NCBI GenBank assembly: GCA_949752795.1
Contig: CATKHW010000280.1
Coordinates: 682,001 to 746,000 of the forward strand
DNA length: 64,000 bases
Origin: Hyperoodon ampullatus
Lineage: Eukaryota > Chordata > Mammalia > Artiodactyla > Ziphiidae
Direction of reading: 5' to 3'
Both the position numbers and the translations under genes were made by a program. Below, piece after piece: positions 49,612-61,145 of this stretch; positions within the stretch are counted from its first letter, which is position 1; each line of letters begins with the position of its first letter. The notes below the pieces were generated by a model. It was not told the DNA's origin, did not search any database, and saw only the letters and a program-made list of their open reading frames with translations.

Positions 49612-50838
49612 GAGGCATCTGTGAGTAACCATGAGCTGAGCCCCAGGCCAGCTGCTGTTGAACTTTTCCCACCCTTCCCAGGTTAAACATCTGAATATGT
49701 ACAAGGCTTGAAAGCCTAGAGGAAGGGGCGTGGAGCCACACCAGCGACAGCACGCAGGCCAACTTGGTGCCTGCAGGCCAGCCAGGATGGTCCTGGCCCT
49801 GGGCGCTCTTCTGGAAGCTTTCCATTGCCCTGCCTGAGATACCCCTCCTGTCCCTGCCCCCACTGATTTTTCCCTTCCTCACATCTGTCCGGAGAGAAAT
49901 TCCAGCGGAAGGTATGGGTGACATATCCTCTTCTTTACAAGTGGAAGCCTGGCAACTCCTGCAGAAAGTCCAGCAGATACCCACTCACAATGGGCCTCCC
50001 ACAAAGCCTTGACCCCTCACTCCCTCCCACCAGCACAGCCCCGAGACTGCTGACTGGGCAGAGAATATGGCGTCAGGCAGAGCTTCAGGGGCTATTGCTG
50101 CCTGCAGTGCTGTTTATATTGACCTCAACCAAGGCACACCTGGGGAGGGCCGGCCGGCAGGGTCAGGCTACCCAGGTCAGCTAATCCTCAGCCCTCAGGG
50201 AATCACATTGTTGGAAATGGACCTCGCTAAGGCAGAATAGAAGCCAAGGAATAAAAGGACACAATGCCATTTGCAGCACCGTATGTGTGTCTAGAGGTAA
50301 TCACGTGAATTGTAGTAAGTCAGAAAGTGAAAGGCACATATCATATCATATCTCTTATAGGTGTGACCGAAAAATGGATACCAGGGCAGATATTTCCACG
50401 GAGAAGGGCAATCACAGATTCATTCAACAAACTTATGGTTCACCAAAGGAAAGGTGTGAGGATTGGTTTCATTATGATATTGGGGTTAACAGACATATAC
50501 AAACACAGGTGACATATATAATCACCAAAGACCTACAGAATACCAACAGAAGACTACTCAACATTCTGTCATAAGGTACATGGGAAAAGGATCCCAGGAA
50601 TAACTGACATATATATATGTGTAAAAGAACCACATCTTCCACACCTACAACAAGCCAAACATTGTAATCAAATTTGCTGTAATAAAAAATAAAAAAATAA
50701 ATTAAAAACACGAACAAGAAGTAGTGAGACAACTTGAGGGGCTTTCTCCTGGCACATTCCATTCTAAATTCCAATCTAGAACAGGACTTCCATTGAGGCT
50801 CTGTTGCCCCAGTAACCAGATTTGGTAAGGGAGAACTG

Positions 50839-50852
50839 CTGCCACCTTGTGG
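50839..50852 (-). promoter_or_regulatory. CTCF-like motif, array 2 unit B
   Basis: Identical to the unit A motif (minus strand CCACAAGGTGGCAG). Confidence 0.55.
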
Positions 50853-51066
50853 CCGTTTCACACAACAGCAGCTTTAATCCCAGCGCTAATGGTCAGTTGA
50901 TATTCAAAATCATTGCAGGCCTGTAAATGACACCTGCCCTGAAAACAAATCCTGGGTTCATATATCGACCAAAAAATTCAAAGGACGTCCATATTTCAAA
51001 ACGACAGTTTCAAAAGGCATATTTTACACACATTAGTGTTCTGCTTCTCTTTCTTTCTTTCTTTTT

Positions 51067-51447
51067 TTGTTAAAAAATGGGAATGGCAAAAAGCATCCCT
51101 CAGAATGGACGAGAATATTTGCAAACGAATCAATGGACAAAGCTTTAATCTCCAATATATATAAAGAGCTCATGCAGCTTAATATTAAAAAAACAAACAA
51201 CCCAATACAAAAATGGGCAGAAGATCTAAAGAGACGTTTCTTCAAAGAAGACACAGAGATGGCCAAGACGCACATGAAAAGCTGCTCAACATCACTAATT
51301 ATTAGAGAAATGCAAATCAAAACTACAATGAGGTATCACCTCACACCTGTTAGAATCGGCATCATCAGAAAATCTACAAACAACGAATTCTGGGGAGGGT
51401 GTGGACAAAATGATCCCTCTTCCACTACTGGTGGAAATGTAAATTGA
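51067..51447 (+). pseudogene. L1 ORF2p C-terminal fragment (unit B)
   Basis: 126-codon frame over the same ORF2 end as in unit A. It extends further upstream because the CT/A-rich junction is open in this copy. No catalytic domains. Confidence 0.8.
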
Positions 51448-53569
51448 TACAGTCACTATGGAGAACAGTATGGAGTTTCCTTAAAAAAAGCTAGTAATAG
51501 AATTACCATATGATCCAGCAATCCCACTTCTGGGCATATACCCAGAGAAAACCATAAATCAAAAAGGCACATTCACCACAATGCTCATTTCAGCACTATT
51601 TACAAGAGCCAGGTAATGGAAGCAACATGAATACCCTCAGACAGACGAATGGATAAAGATGTGGTACATATATAAAATGGAATATTACTTAGCCATAAAA
51701 AGGAATGAAACTGGGTCATTTGTAGAGACGTCGATGGATCTAGAGACTGTCATACAGAATAATGTAAGTCAGAAAGAGAAAAACAAATATTGTATATTAA
51801 TGCATATATGTGGAACCTAGAAATATGGTACAGATGAACTGGTTTGCAGGGAAGAAATAGAGACACAGAGGTAGAGAACACACGTATGGACACCAGGTGT
51901 GGGAAGCCATGGGGAGGTGGTGTTGGGATGAGTTGGGAGACTGGAATTGACCTGTATACATGTATATGCATAAAATACATAACTAATAATAACCTGCTGT
52001 ATAAAAAAATAAATAAAATTAAATTTCAAAATTTTAAAAAATAAAATTTAAAATTAAAACAGAAAAAACTTCTTCCCTTCACACAGATGTATTTATATGA
52101 ATGAATTATTTCCATGCTTATGTCTATAAATACATAAAAGAGGAATAAAATCTAACTTGAACCAAAAAAGAAAAAAAAAAACCTGAACCCACGAGTTAGA
52201 CAGAGGAAAACCTTTTCAGGGCACTTGCTCCAGCAGTAAACAATTCTGAAATTGGTCAGAGGTGGGGAATCATCTCCCATAGAGCCAGCAGCCCACTCCT
52301 ATGCAAGGAGCGTCCTCATTGCAAAGCGGGGGCCATGCCAAGGCATCTGTGAGTAACGGTGAGCTGAGCCCCAGGCCAGCTGCTGTTGAACTTTTCCCAC
52401 ACTTCCCAGGTAAAACACCTGAATATGTACAAGGGCTTGAAAGCCTAGAGGAAGGGGCGTGGAGCCACACCAGCGACAGCACGCAGGCCAACTTGGTGCC
52501 TGCAGGCCAGCCAGGATGGTCCTGGCCCTGGGTGCTCTTCTGGAAGCTTTCCATTGCCCTGCCTGAGATACCCCTCCTGTCCCGGCCCCCACTGCTTTTT
52601 TCCTTCCTCATCTCTGTCCGGAGAGAAATTCCAGCGGAAGGTATTGGTGCCACATCCTCTTCTTTACAGGAGGAAGCCTGGCAACTACTGCAGAAAGTCC
52701 AGCAGAGACCCACTCACACCGGGCCACCCACAAAGCCGTGGCCCCTCACTTCCTCCCACCAGGACAGCCCCAAGACTGCTGACGGAGCAGAGAATATGGA
52801 GTCAGGCACAGCTTCAGGGGCTATTGCTGCCTGCAGCGCTGTTTATATTGACCTCAACCCAGGCACACCTGGGGAGGGCCGGCCGGCACGGTCAGGCTAC
52901 CCAGGTCAGCTAATCCTCAGCCCTCAGGGAATCACATTGTTGAAAATGGACCTCGCTAAGGCAGAATAGAAGCCAAGGAATAAAAGGACACAATGCCATT
53001 TGCAGCACCGTAGGTGTGTCTAGAGGTAATCACGTGACTTGTAGTAAGTCCGAAAGTGAAAGACACATATCATATCATATCTCTTATAGGTGTGACCGAA
53101 AAATGGATACCAGGGCAGATATTTCCACGGAGCAGGGCAATCACAGATTCATTCAACAAACTTATGGTTCACCAATGGAAAGGTGTGAGGATTGGTTTCA
53201 TTATGATATTGGGGTTAACAGACATATACAAACACAGGTGACATATATAATCACCAAAGACCTACAGAATACCAAGAGAAGACTACTCAACATTCTGTCA
53301 TAAGGTACATGGGAAAAGGATCCCAGGAAGAACAGACATATGTATATGTGTAAAAGAACCACATCTTCCACACTTACAACAGGCCAAACATTGTAATCAA
53401 ATTTGCTGTAATAAAAAATAGAAAAATTAAATTAAAAACACGAACAAGAAGTAGTGAGACAAACTTGAGGGTCTTTCTCCTGGCCCATTCCATTCTAAAT
53501 TCCAATCTAGAACACGACTTCCATTGAGGCCCTGTTGCCCCAGTAACCAGATTTGGTAAGGGAGAACTG

Positions 53570-53583
53570 CTGCCACCTTGTGG
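53570..53583 (-). promoter_or_regulatory. CTCF-like motif, array 2 unit C
   Basis: Identical to the unit A motif. Confidence 0.55.
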
Positions 53584-53864
53584 CCGTTTCACAAAACAGC
53601 AGCTTTAATCCCAGCGCTAATGGTCAGTTGATATTCAAAATCATTGCAGGCCTGTAAATGACACCTGCCCTGAAAACAAATCCTGGGTTCATATATCGAC
53701 CAAAAAATTCAAAGGACGTCCATATTTCAAAACGACAGTTTCAAAAGGCATATTTTACACACATTAGTGTTCTGCTTCTTTTTCTTTCTTTCTTTTTTTG
53801 TTAAAAAAACGGGAATGGCAAAAAGCATCCCTCAGAATGGGCGAAAATATTTGCAGACGAATCA

Positions 53865-54176
53865 ATGGACAAAGGTTTAATCTCCAATATATATAAAGAG
53901 CTCATGCAGCTTAATATTAAAACAACAAACAACCCAATACAACAATGGGCAGATCTAAAGAGACGTTTCTTCAAAGAAGACACAGAGATGGCCAAGACGC
54001 ACATGAAAAGCTGCTCAACATCACTAATTATTAGAGAAATGCAAATCAAAACTACAATGAGGTATCACCTCACACCTGTTAGAATCGGCATCATCAGAAA
54101 ATCTACAAACAATGAATTCTGGGGAGGGTGTGGACAAAAGGATCCCTCTTCCACTAGTGGTGGAAATGTAAATTGA
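53865..54176 (+). pseudogene. L1 ORF2p C-terminal fragment (unit C)
   Basis: 103 codons, one fewer than in A because of a 3-base loss near 53,952 ('gggcagatct'). No catalytic domains. Confidence 0.8.
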
Positions 54177-56292
54177 TACAGTCACGATGGAGAACAGTAT
54201 GGAGTTTCCTTAAAAAAACTAGAAATAGAATTATCATATGATCCAGCAATCCCACTTCTGGGCATATACCCAGAGAAAACCATAAATCAAAAAGGCACAT
54301 TCACCACAATGCTCATTTCAGCACTATTTACGATAGCCAGGTAATGGAAGCAACCTAAATACCCACAGACAGACGAATGGATAAAGATGTGGTACATATA
54401 TAAAATGGAATATTACTCAGCCATAAGAAGGAATGAAACTGGGTCATTTGTAGAGACGTCGATGGATCTAGAGACTGTCATACAGAATGAAGTAAGTCAG
54501 AAAGAGAAAAACAAATATTGTATATTAATGCATATACGTGGAACCTAGAAAAATGGAACAGATGAACTGGTTTGCAGGGAAGAAATAGAGACACAGAGGT
54601 AGAGAACACACGTATGGACACCAAGTGTGGGAAGCCATGGGGTGGTGGTGTTGGGATGAGTTGGGAGACTGGGATTGACCTGTATACATGTATATGCATA
54701 AAACACATAACTAATAATAACCTGCTGTATAAAAAATAAATAAAATTAAATTTCAAAATTTTAAAAAATAATATTTAAAAATAAAACAGAAAAAAGTTCT
54801 TCCCTTCACACAGATGTATTTATATGAATGAATTATTTCCATGCTTATATCTATAAATACATAAAAGAGGAATAAAATCTAACTTGAACCAAAAAAGAAA
54901 AAAAAACCTGAACCACGAGTTAGACAGAGGAAAACCCTATCAGGGCACTTGCTCCAGCGGTAAACAATTCTGAAATTGGTCAGAGGTGGGGAATCATCTC
55001 CCATAGAGCCAGCAGCCCACTCCTATGCAAGGAGCGTCCTCATTGCAAAGGGGGGGCCATGCCGAGGCATCTATGAGTAACCGTGAGCTGAGCCCCAGGC
55101 AAGCTGCAGTTGAACTTTTCCCACCCTTCCCAGGTAAAACACCTGAATATGTACAAGGGCTTGAAAGCCTAGAGGAAGGGCCGTGGAGCCACACCAGCGA
55201 CAGCACGCAGGCCAACTTGGTGCCTGCAGGCCAGCCAGGATGGTCCTGGCCCTGGGCGCTCTTCTGGAAGCTTTCCATTGCCCTGCCTGAGATACCCTTC
55301 CTGTCCCGGCCCCCACTGCTTTTTTCCTTCCTCACCTCTGTCCTGAGAGAAATTCCAGCGGAAGGTATGGGTGACACATCCTCTTCTTTACAGGTGGAAA
55401 ACTGGCAACTCCTGCAGAAAGTCCAGCAGAGACCCACTCACACCGGGACACCCACAAAGCCATGGCCCCTCACTCCCTCCCACCAGCACAGCCCCGACAC
55501 TGCTGACGGGGCAGAGAATATGGAGTCAGGCACAGCTTCAGGGGCTATTGCTGCCTGCAGCGCTGTTTATATTGACCTCAACCCAGGCACACCTGGGGAG
55601 GGCCGGCCAGCAGGGTCAGCCTACCCAGGTCAGCTAATCCTCAGCCCTCAGGGAATCACATTGTTGAAAATGGACCTCGCTAAGGCAGAATAGAAGCCAA
55701 GGAATAAAAGGACACAATGCCATTTGCAGCACCTTAGGTGTGTCTAGAGGTAATCACGTGACTTGTAGTAAGTCAGAAAGTGAAAGACACATGTCATATC
55801 ATATCTCTTATAGGTGTGACCGAAAAATGGATACCAGGGCAGATATTTCCACGGAGAAGGGCAATCACAGATTCATTCAACAAACTTATGGTTCACCAAT
55901 GGAAAGGTGTGAGGATTGGTTTCATTATGATATTGGGGTTAACAGACATATACAAACACAGGTGACATATATAATCACCAAAGACCTACAGAATACCAAG
56001 AGAAGACTACTCAACATTCTGTCATAAGGTACATGGGAAAAGGATCCCAGGAAGAACAGACATATGTATATGTGTAAAAGAACCACATCTTCCACACCTA
56101 CAACAAGCCAAACATTGTAATCATATTTGCTGTAATAAAAAATAAAAAATTACATTAAAAACTCGAACAAGAAGCAGTGAGACAAACTTGAGGGGCTTTC
56201 TCCTGGCAAATTCCATTCTAAATTCCAATCTAGAACACGACTTCCATTGAGGCTCTGTTGCCCTAGTAAGCAGATTTGGTAAGGGAGAACTG

Positions 56293-56306
56293 CTGCCACC
56301 TTGTGG
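56293..56306 (-). promoter_or_regulatory. CTCF-like motif, array 2 unit D
   Basis: Identical to the unit A motif. Confidence 0.55.
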
Positions 56307-56587
56307 CCGTTTCACAAAACAGCAGCTTTAATCCAAGCGCTAATGGTCAGTTGATATTCAAAATCATTGCAGGCCTGTAAATGACACCTGCCCTGAAAAC
56401 AAATACTGGGTTCATATATCGACCAAAAAATTCAAAGTATGTCCATATTTCAAAACGACAGTTTCAAAAGGCATATTTTACACACATTAGTGTTCTGCTT
56501 CTTTTTCTTTCTTTCTTTTTTTGTTAAAAAAACTGGAATGGCAAAAAGCATCCCTCAGAATGGGCGAAAATATTAGCAAACGAATCA

Positions 56588-56902
56588 ATGGACAAAGGTT
56601 TAATCTCCAATATATATAAAGAGCACATGCAGCTTAATATTAAAAAAAAAAACAACCCAATACAAAAATGGGCAGAAGATCTAAAGAGACGTTTCTTCAA
56701 AGAAGACACAGATATGGCCAAGACGCACATGAAAGGCTGCTCAACATCACTAATTATTAGAGAAATGCAAATCAAAACTATAATGAGGTATCACCTCACA
56801 CCTGTTAGAATCGGCATCATCAGAAAATCTACAAACAACGAATTCTGGGGAGGGTGTGGACAAAAGGATCCCTCTTCCACTAGTGGTGGAAATGTAAATT
56901 GA
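56588..56902 (+). pseudogene. L1 ORF2p C-terminal fragment (unit D)
   Basis: 104 codons, same region as unit A. No catalytic domains. Confidence 0.8.
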
Positions 56903-57793
56903 TACAGTCACGATGGAGAACAGTATGGAGTTTCCTTAAAAAAACTAGAAATAGAATTACCATATAATCCAGCAATCCCACTTCTGGGCATATACCCAGA
57001 GAAAACCATAAATCAAAAAGGCACATTCACCAGAATGCTCATTTCAGCACTATTTACGATAGCCAGGTAATGGAAGCAACCTAAATACCCACAGACAGAC
57101 GAATGGATAAAGATGTGGTACATATATAAAATGGAATATTACTCAGCCATAAGAAGGAATGAAACTGGGTCATTTGTAGAGACGTCGATGGATCTAGAGA
57201 CTGTCATACAGAATGAAGTAAGTCAGAAAGAGAAAAACAAATATTGTATATTAATGCATATATGTGGAACCTAGAATAATGGTACAGATGAACTGGTTTG
57301 CAGGGAAGAAATAGAGACACAGAGGTAGAGAACACACGTATGGACACCTAGTGTGGGAAGCCATGGGGTGGTGGTGGTGGGATGAGTTGGGAGATTGGGA
57401 TTGACCTGTATACATGTATATGCATAAAATACATAATTAATAATAACCTGCTGTATAAAAAAATAAATAAAATTAAATTTCAAAATTTTAAAAAATAAAA
57501 TTTAAAAATAAAACAGAAAAAAGTTCTTCCCTTCACACAGATGTATTTATATGAATGAATTATTTCCATGCTTATATCTATAAATACATAAAAGAGGAAT
57601 AAAATCTAACTTGAACCAAAAAAGAAAAAAAATAAACTGAACCCACGAGTTAGACAGAGGAAAACCCTATCAGGGCACTTGCTCCAGTGGTAAACAATTC
57701 TGAAATTGGTCAGAGGTGGGGAATCATCTCCCATACAGCCAGCAGCCCACTCCTATGCAAGGAGCGTCCTCATTGCAAAGAGGGGGCCATGCC

Positions 57794-58417
57794 GAGGCAT
57801 CTGTGAGTAACCGTGAGCTGAGCCCCAGGCCAGCTGCTGTTGAACTTTTGCCACCCTTCCCAGGTAAAACACCTGAATATGTACAAGGGTTTGAAAGCCT
57901 AGAGGAAGGGCCGTGGAGCCAAAACAGCGACAGCACGCAGGCCGACTTGGTGCCTGCAGGCCAGTCAGGATGGTCCTGTCCCCAGATGCTCTTCTGGAAG
58001 CTTTCCATTTCCCTGCCTAAGATACCCCTCCTGTCCCGGCCCCCACTGCTTTTTTACTTCCTCACCTCTGCCTGGGGAGAAATTCCAGTGGCAGGTATCG
58101 GTGACACATCCTCTTCTTTAGCAGGTGGCAGCCTGGCAACTCCTGCAGAAAGTCCAGCAGAGCCCCACTCACACTGGGCCACACACAAAGCCACGGCCCC
58201 TCACTCCCTCCCACCAGCACAGCCCCGGCACTGCCTACGGGGCAGAGAATATGCCGTCAGTCACAGCTACAAGGGCTGTCGCTCTCTGGAGTGCTGTTTA
58301 TATTGCCCTCAACCCAGGGACACCTGTGGCGGGCCGGCAGGCAGTTTCAGGCAGCCAAAATCAGCCAATCCTCACCCCTCAGGGTTCACAGTTGCAGAAA
58401 ATGTAACTTGCTAAACG
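57794..58417 (+). repeat. Array 2, partial divergent copy E (GC-rich module only)
   Basis: Only the GC-rich module is present. The first half is as close as other units. From about 57,965 it diverges clearly, gains one base near 58,120, and similarity fades at about 58,417 into unique DNA. No L1 fragment or CTCF-like site follows. It marks the right edge of array 2. Confidence 0.8.
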
Positions 58418-58826
58418 GGCCAGGCCCTAGGAACAGGTGTGGGCTCTTGAGAGTCAGGATAGACAAGGGGCTGCAGCCGGGCTTGTTTTCTTATCATTTT
58501 ATCTGGTCCATGAGTGGAAAACAACTTCAAGAAGACCCTATCCTAATGAGAGGAACCCAGGAGTCAGGGAGAGGAGTGATGGTGGGTGGAGACAGAGGCC
58601 TGGTGCCCTGGCTGCAGTGGAAGTGTCTGGAAGACCAGGCAGAAAGAGCCTGCAGAGAGAGATAGCCATGGTCACAGAACTGTCAGAGCTGCTGTTTGTT
58701 AGTTCAAGTCCTGCTCTGAGGTGTTCTGTGTCAGCTGTGAGCGACAGGTGAGCTGGGGTTTCTCTGCAAGGTGGGCTATGTGCACAGTTCCTGTGTGTCC
58801 AGCCCTGCTGGGGTACCTGCCCAGGG
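58418..58826. other. Unassigned sequence between array 2 and minisatellite
   Basis: GC-balanced, apparently single copy in this window. Overlapping open frames of about 100-125 codons (58,291-58,665; 58,437-58,751) have no domain I recognise. Nothing further seen. Confidence 0.4.
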
Positions 58827-59020
58827 GAGCTCTGTATCCTAGGAAGGGCCTGAGTAGGAGAGCCCCATGGGCTGCTGGGTAGCTGCAGAGGTGAGCTCCA
58901 TACCCTGGGAGGGACTTGACCACGAGAGCCCCGTGGGCTGTGGGGTAGGGGTGCAGCCCAGGTGAGCTCCATATCCTGGGATTGGCCTGACCACGAGAGC
59001 CCCATGGGCTGCTGGAGACC
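58827..59020. repeat. Small minisatellite, about 3 copies of 66-71 bp
   Basis: Copies begin at 58,827, 58,893 and 58,964, each starting 'gagctc' and containing 'gagagccccatgggctg' or a near variant. Minus-strand frames of 120-155 codons here (58,538-59,005; 58,699-59,067) follow from the repeat and are not treated as genes. Confidence 0.8.
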
Positions 59021-59121
59021 TGGTAAAGGATATCAGGACAGTCAGTGAAGCCACCGAGGATATACATCCAGTAGCTCTTATTTCCTACTCCCTGCTGGTC
59101 ATTCTACCTTCCACCAGGCCA

Positions 59122-59402
59122 TGGCATTCTGTATTAGACTTCAATGATGCCTTCTTCTGTATTCCATTCATCTCAGAGTCACAAGAATTTTTGGCTTGTG
59201 AGTGGCAGGACACAACATGCAACAAAAGCAATAATGCTGGGCCGTCCTGCCCCAATGGTTCAAAAATCCCCACACCATCATTGGGGAAATGTCCTCTAAA
59301 GACCTAAAAGTTCAACCTCTGTAAAAGGGAACCCTCCTTCAATATGCAGATGACATTCTGATCGCCAGGCCTACTAAAGACGCCTCTGAACTACCTAGCC
59401 AA
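59122..59402 (+). pseudogene. Endogenous retrovirus class I (gamma-like) pol: reverse transcriptase core remnant
   Basis: The palm region of a retroviral reverse transcriptase is visible in pieces. One frame carries a block with the first conserved aspartate (LDFNDAFF, about 59,132-59,158). After a frame change near 59,230, another carries the catalytic motif LLQYADDILI, with YADD at 59,343-59,354. An in-frame stop lies at 59,322-59,324. Known family knowledge: class I ERVs are relics of gammaretrovirus-like insertions. This copy is ancient and dead. No LTR, primer-binding site or gag was found. Confidence 0.75.
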
Positions 59403-59409
59403 GAAAGGA

Positions 59410-59835
59410 TAGAAGGTGTCCAAGAAAAACGCTCAAATATCCCAGGCTAAGGTGACATGCCTGGGCTTCATTCTCACAGATATTCGGAGAAACATATCCC
59501 AGGATAGGGAAGAAGCCATTTGCAGCCTTACCTCTTCTAAAACTAGAAGACAGCTTAGGGGTTCCTGGGGAGGCCAAGGTTTTCTGCATCTGGATCCCTA
59601 ACTACAGTCTAATAGCTGGGCCTCTACATGAAACACTGACACGAAAAGATGATGATCCTTTTGAATAGAATCCAGAAGCAGCCTTTCAAGAATGGAAAGA
59701 GCAGTCAATACAGACCCTTGCCCAGGAACTCCCTAATTTAGCTAAACCCTTTGACCTTTACATACCCGGTCAAAGGTTAATCGCCCTTGGAGCCTTAGTG
59801 CAAAAACTGGGACCACTTGAAATGGAGCAACACAA
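59410..59835 (+). pseudogene. ERV pol remnant: thumb/connection region
   Basis: Continues the pol order directly after the catalytic core. Short in-frame stretches with the expected composition are seen at 59,416-59,601 (KNAQISQAKVTCLGFILTD) and about 59,600-59,835 (PFDLYIPGQ, GALVQKLGP), with at least one stop and a frame change between them. RNase H catalytic residues are not visible because the sequence jumps after about 59,835. Confidence 0.7.
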
Positions 59836-59949
59836 GAATGCCCTTCAGGTATGATAAACTATGGTCACCAAGGGCTTTGCCCACTGACTCATCAGGCCAG
59901 GATACTGGGGTATCTAAAAAGCTGGAAATCAGCAGCCCGCAAGGCCAGC

Positions 59950-60047
59950 TCCCTCCTAAGGGAAAAGGACCCCACGTGGTGATCCTAACCACCCATCATG
60001 CCCTGAAGTTGCAGGGGTCGCTCTGTGGACACACTGACCTCGAGTGA
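59950..60047 (+). pseudogene. ERV pol remnant: integrase C-terminal end
   Basis: A short frame with GKGPHVVILTTHHALKLQG resembles the last segment of gamma-like integrase, which precedes env. Coming only about 115 bp after the connection region, it implies that most of RNase H and integrase has been deleted. It cannot be active. Confidence 0.55.
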
Positions 60048-60059
60048 GGAGGCCCTCCA

Positions 60060-60480
60060 ACTCCAACCTCCAGAGAGATAAACGGGGGCAACGGGCCCCC
60101 AAGATGACTCGTGTGACCATCACTTGACCTGGAGTTTCTCTCAGAAAACGACAAGACTGTGCCCCAAAAGAGCAGACTACTGCTTGCAGGACTTACTGCA
60201 CCCAGAGGGGAGCTAATAAGCTTGGCGGGGGAAACGTATATCACACTTTCACCATAGAAAACCCTACAGACACCACGGTGATGGTGGCCAATATGACCGG
60301 CTGGACTGCTGGCTACTTCTAAAGGCCGTTGACTCAGTGGACGTCATGGTCCTGGATCACCACTGACCCTGGACTGTCTGGGAATTGCGCGGGCAGGGCT
60401 CTGACACATGGTGCTGTTTGTACATTAATTCACGGACCTAATTAAAGAAAGCACAGACTACTGGTCAGAGCATCTAGTCT
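60060..60480 (+). pseudogene. Possible ERV env remnant
   Basis: Lies where env should follow pol. Only weak hints are present: a cysteine pair with aromatic neighbours (TWCCLYIN, about 60,405-60,428) and fragments broken by many stops. The assignment rests mainly on position. Confidence 0.3.
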
Positions 60481-61140
60481 GGCAAAAACTGTCAGCCTAA
60501 GGTCGCCGAACATATGTGGGGTGGGGTGAAACCTGCCAACGCAGCATCTCTGCGCCTCTCTTTCCTGGACCCTTAAAGGTCATTAGAATCTGTAACACTT
60601 CCAATGCTGGTGCTCAGGCGGACGAGAAGTGAGGCAGGAGGCCTTGGGACAATCAACCTCACCAGGAGGCTGGTGGGGAGACGTTTTGCCCCTCCCCCCA
60701 TGTATCAGGGCTCCCACCACAGCATGAAGCAGTTACAAAAGAGGGGTCTGCACCCTCAACACCCCAAGAATAAGGAACGGAACAAAAAGCAGAGGAGGTG
60801 TTCATCTCCGGCAACGTTCATTAAAAATTCCTGGGAGATAAAAAGAGAATCTGGGCAATAAAATAAAGTCTAACCTGTTTTTCCTTTGTGCTTTGTCTAA
60901 TTTCACGTGCTCCTAGGGTTCCGCATGCAGAGGTCCCACACCCGGCACTTCAGACCCGATTTCCTAGTGCAGAATGGCTGGGTCGACACCTCAGCTAGCG
61001 GGGTCCCATGCAGACTCCACGGCATAGAGCCTGAGCTGCAGCCAACGCAGCCCTCGAGAGCTCCATCCCCTCCCTCCCACTGACGCTGCCGGGGACCCTA
61101 CACAACAGCCCAGCCCACAGCCCATGGGGGAGTGCACGCT
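60481..61140. other. Unassigned, GC-rich, possible 3' end of the ERV
   Basis: Contains an 85-codon + frame (60,604-60,861) with a basic C-terminus and no known domain. An AATAAA-containing 'gcaataaaataaagtct' near 60,855-60,872 could be a retroviral or other polyadenylation signal. No matching second LTR was found. Nothing else recognised. Confidence 0.3.
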
Positions 61141-61145
61141 CTCAC

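Larger units (their letters stand above)
49612..52339 (+). repeat. Array 2, unit B (2,728 bp)
   Basis: Same order as unit A. The GC-rich module frame is broken near 49,708 (acaaggcttg). L1 fragments at about 50,314-50,708 and 51,079-52,067. Confidence 0.9.
52340..55063 (+). repeat. Array 2, unit C (2,724 bp)
   Basis: Same order. Starts 'aaggcatct'. GC-rich frame open over 222 codons (52,301-52,969). L1 fragments at about 53,043-53,437 and 53,811-54,796. Confidence 0.9.
55064..57793 (+). repeat. Array 2, unit D (2,730 bp)
   Basis: Same order. GC-rich frame open over 222 codons (55,025-55,693). L1 fragments at about 55,767-56,161 and 56,534-57,521. Confidence 0.9.
46894..58417 (+). repeat. 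Satellite array 2: 2.72-kb macrosatellite, 4 complete units plus one partial
   Basis: Unit starts at 'gaggcatct' are 46,894, 49,612, 52,340, 55,064 and 57,794, giving periods of 2,718, 2,728, 2,724 and 2,730 bp. The order in each unit is: GC-rich module (about 0.67 kb), L1 3'UTR fragment (about 0.4 kb), AT-balanced spacer with a CTCF-like site (about 0.37 kb), CT tract, L1 ORF2-end/3'UTR fragment (about 0.98 kb), then A-rich and short linker (about 0.28 kb). The four complete copies are about 95-97% alike by eye. I do not recognise this unit as a named satellite. Confidence 0.9.

Noticed and set aside
49612..50285. Intron-like 'gtatgggtg...tctttacag' within the GC-rich module (also near 55,365-55,395)
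   Set aside because: The interval is only about 30 bp, far too short for a mammalian intron.
58538..59067. Minus-strand 122- and 155-codon frames as genes
   Set aside because: They lie on a minisatellite whose repeat phase keeps the frame open; the residues simply reflect the repeat.
59060..60480. Recent or intact retrovirus
   Set aside because: Stops, frame changes, a large deletion in pol and no LTRs show an ancient, inactive relic.
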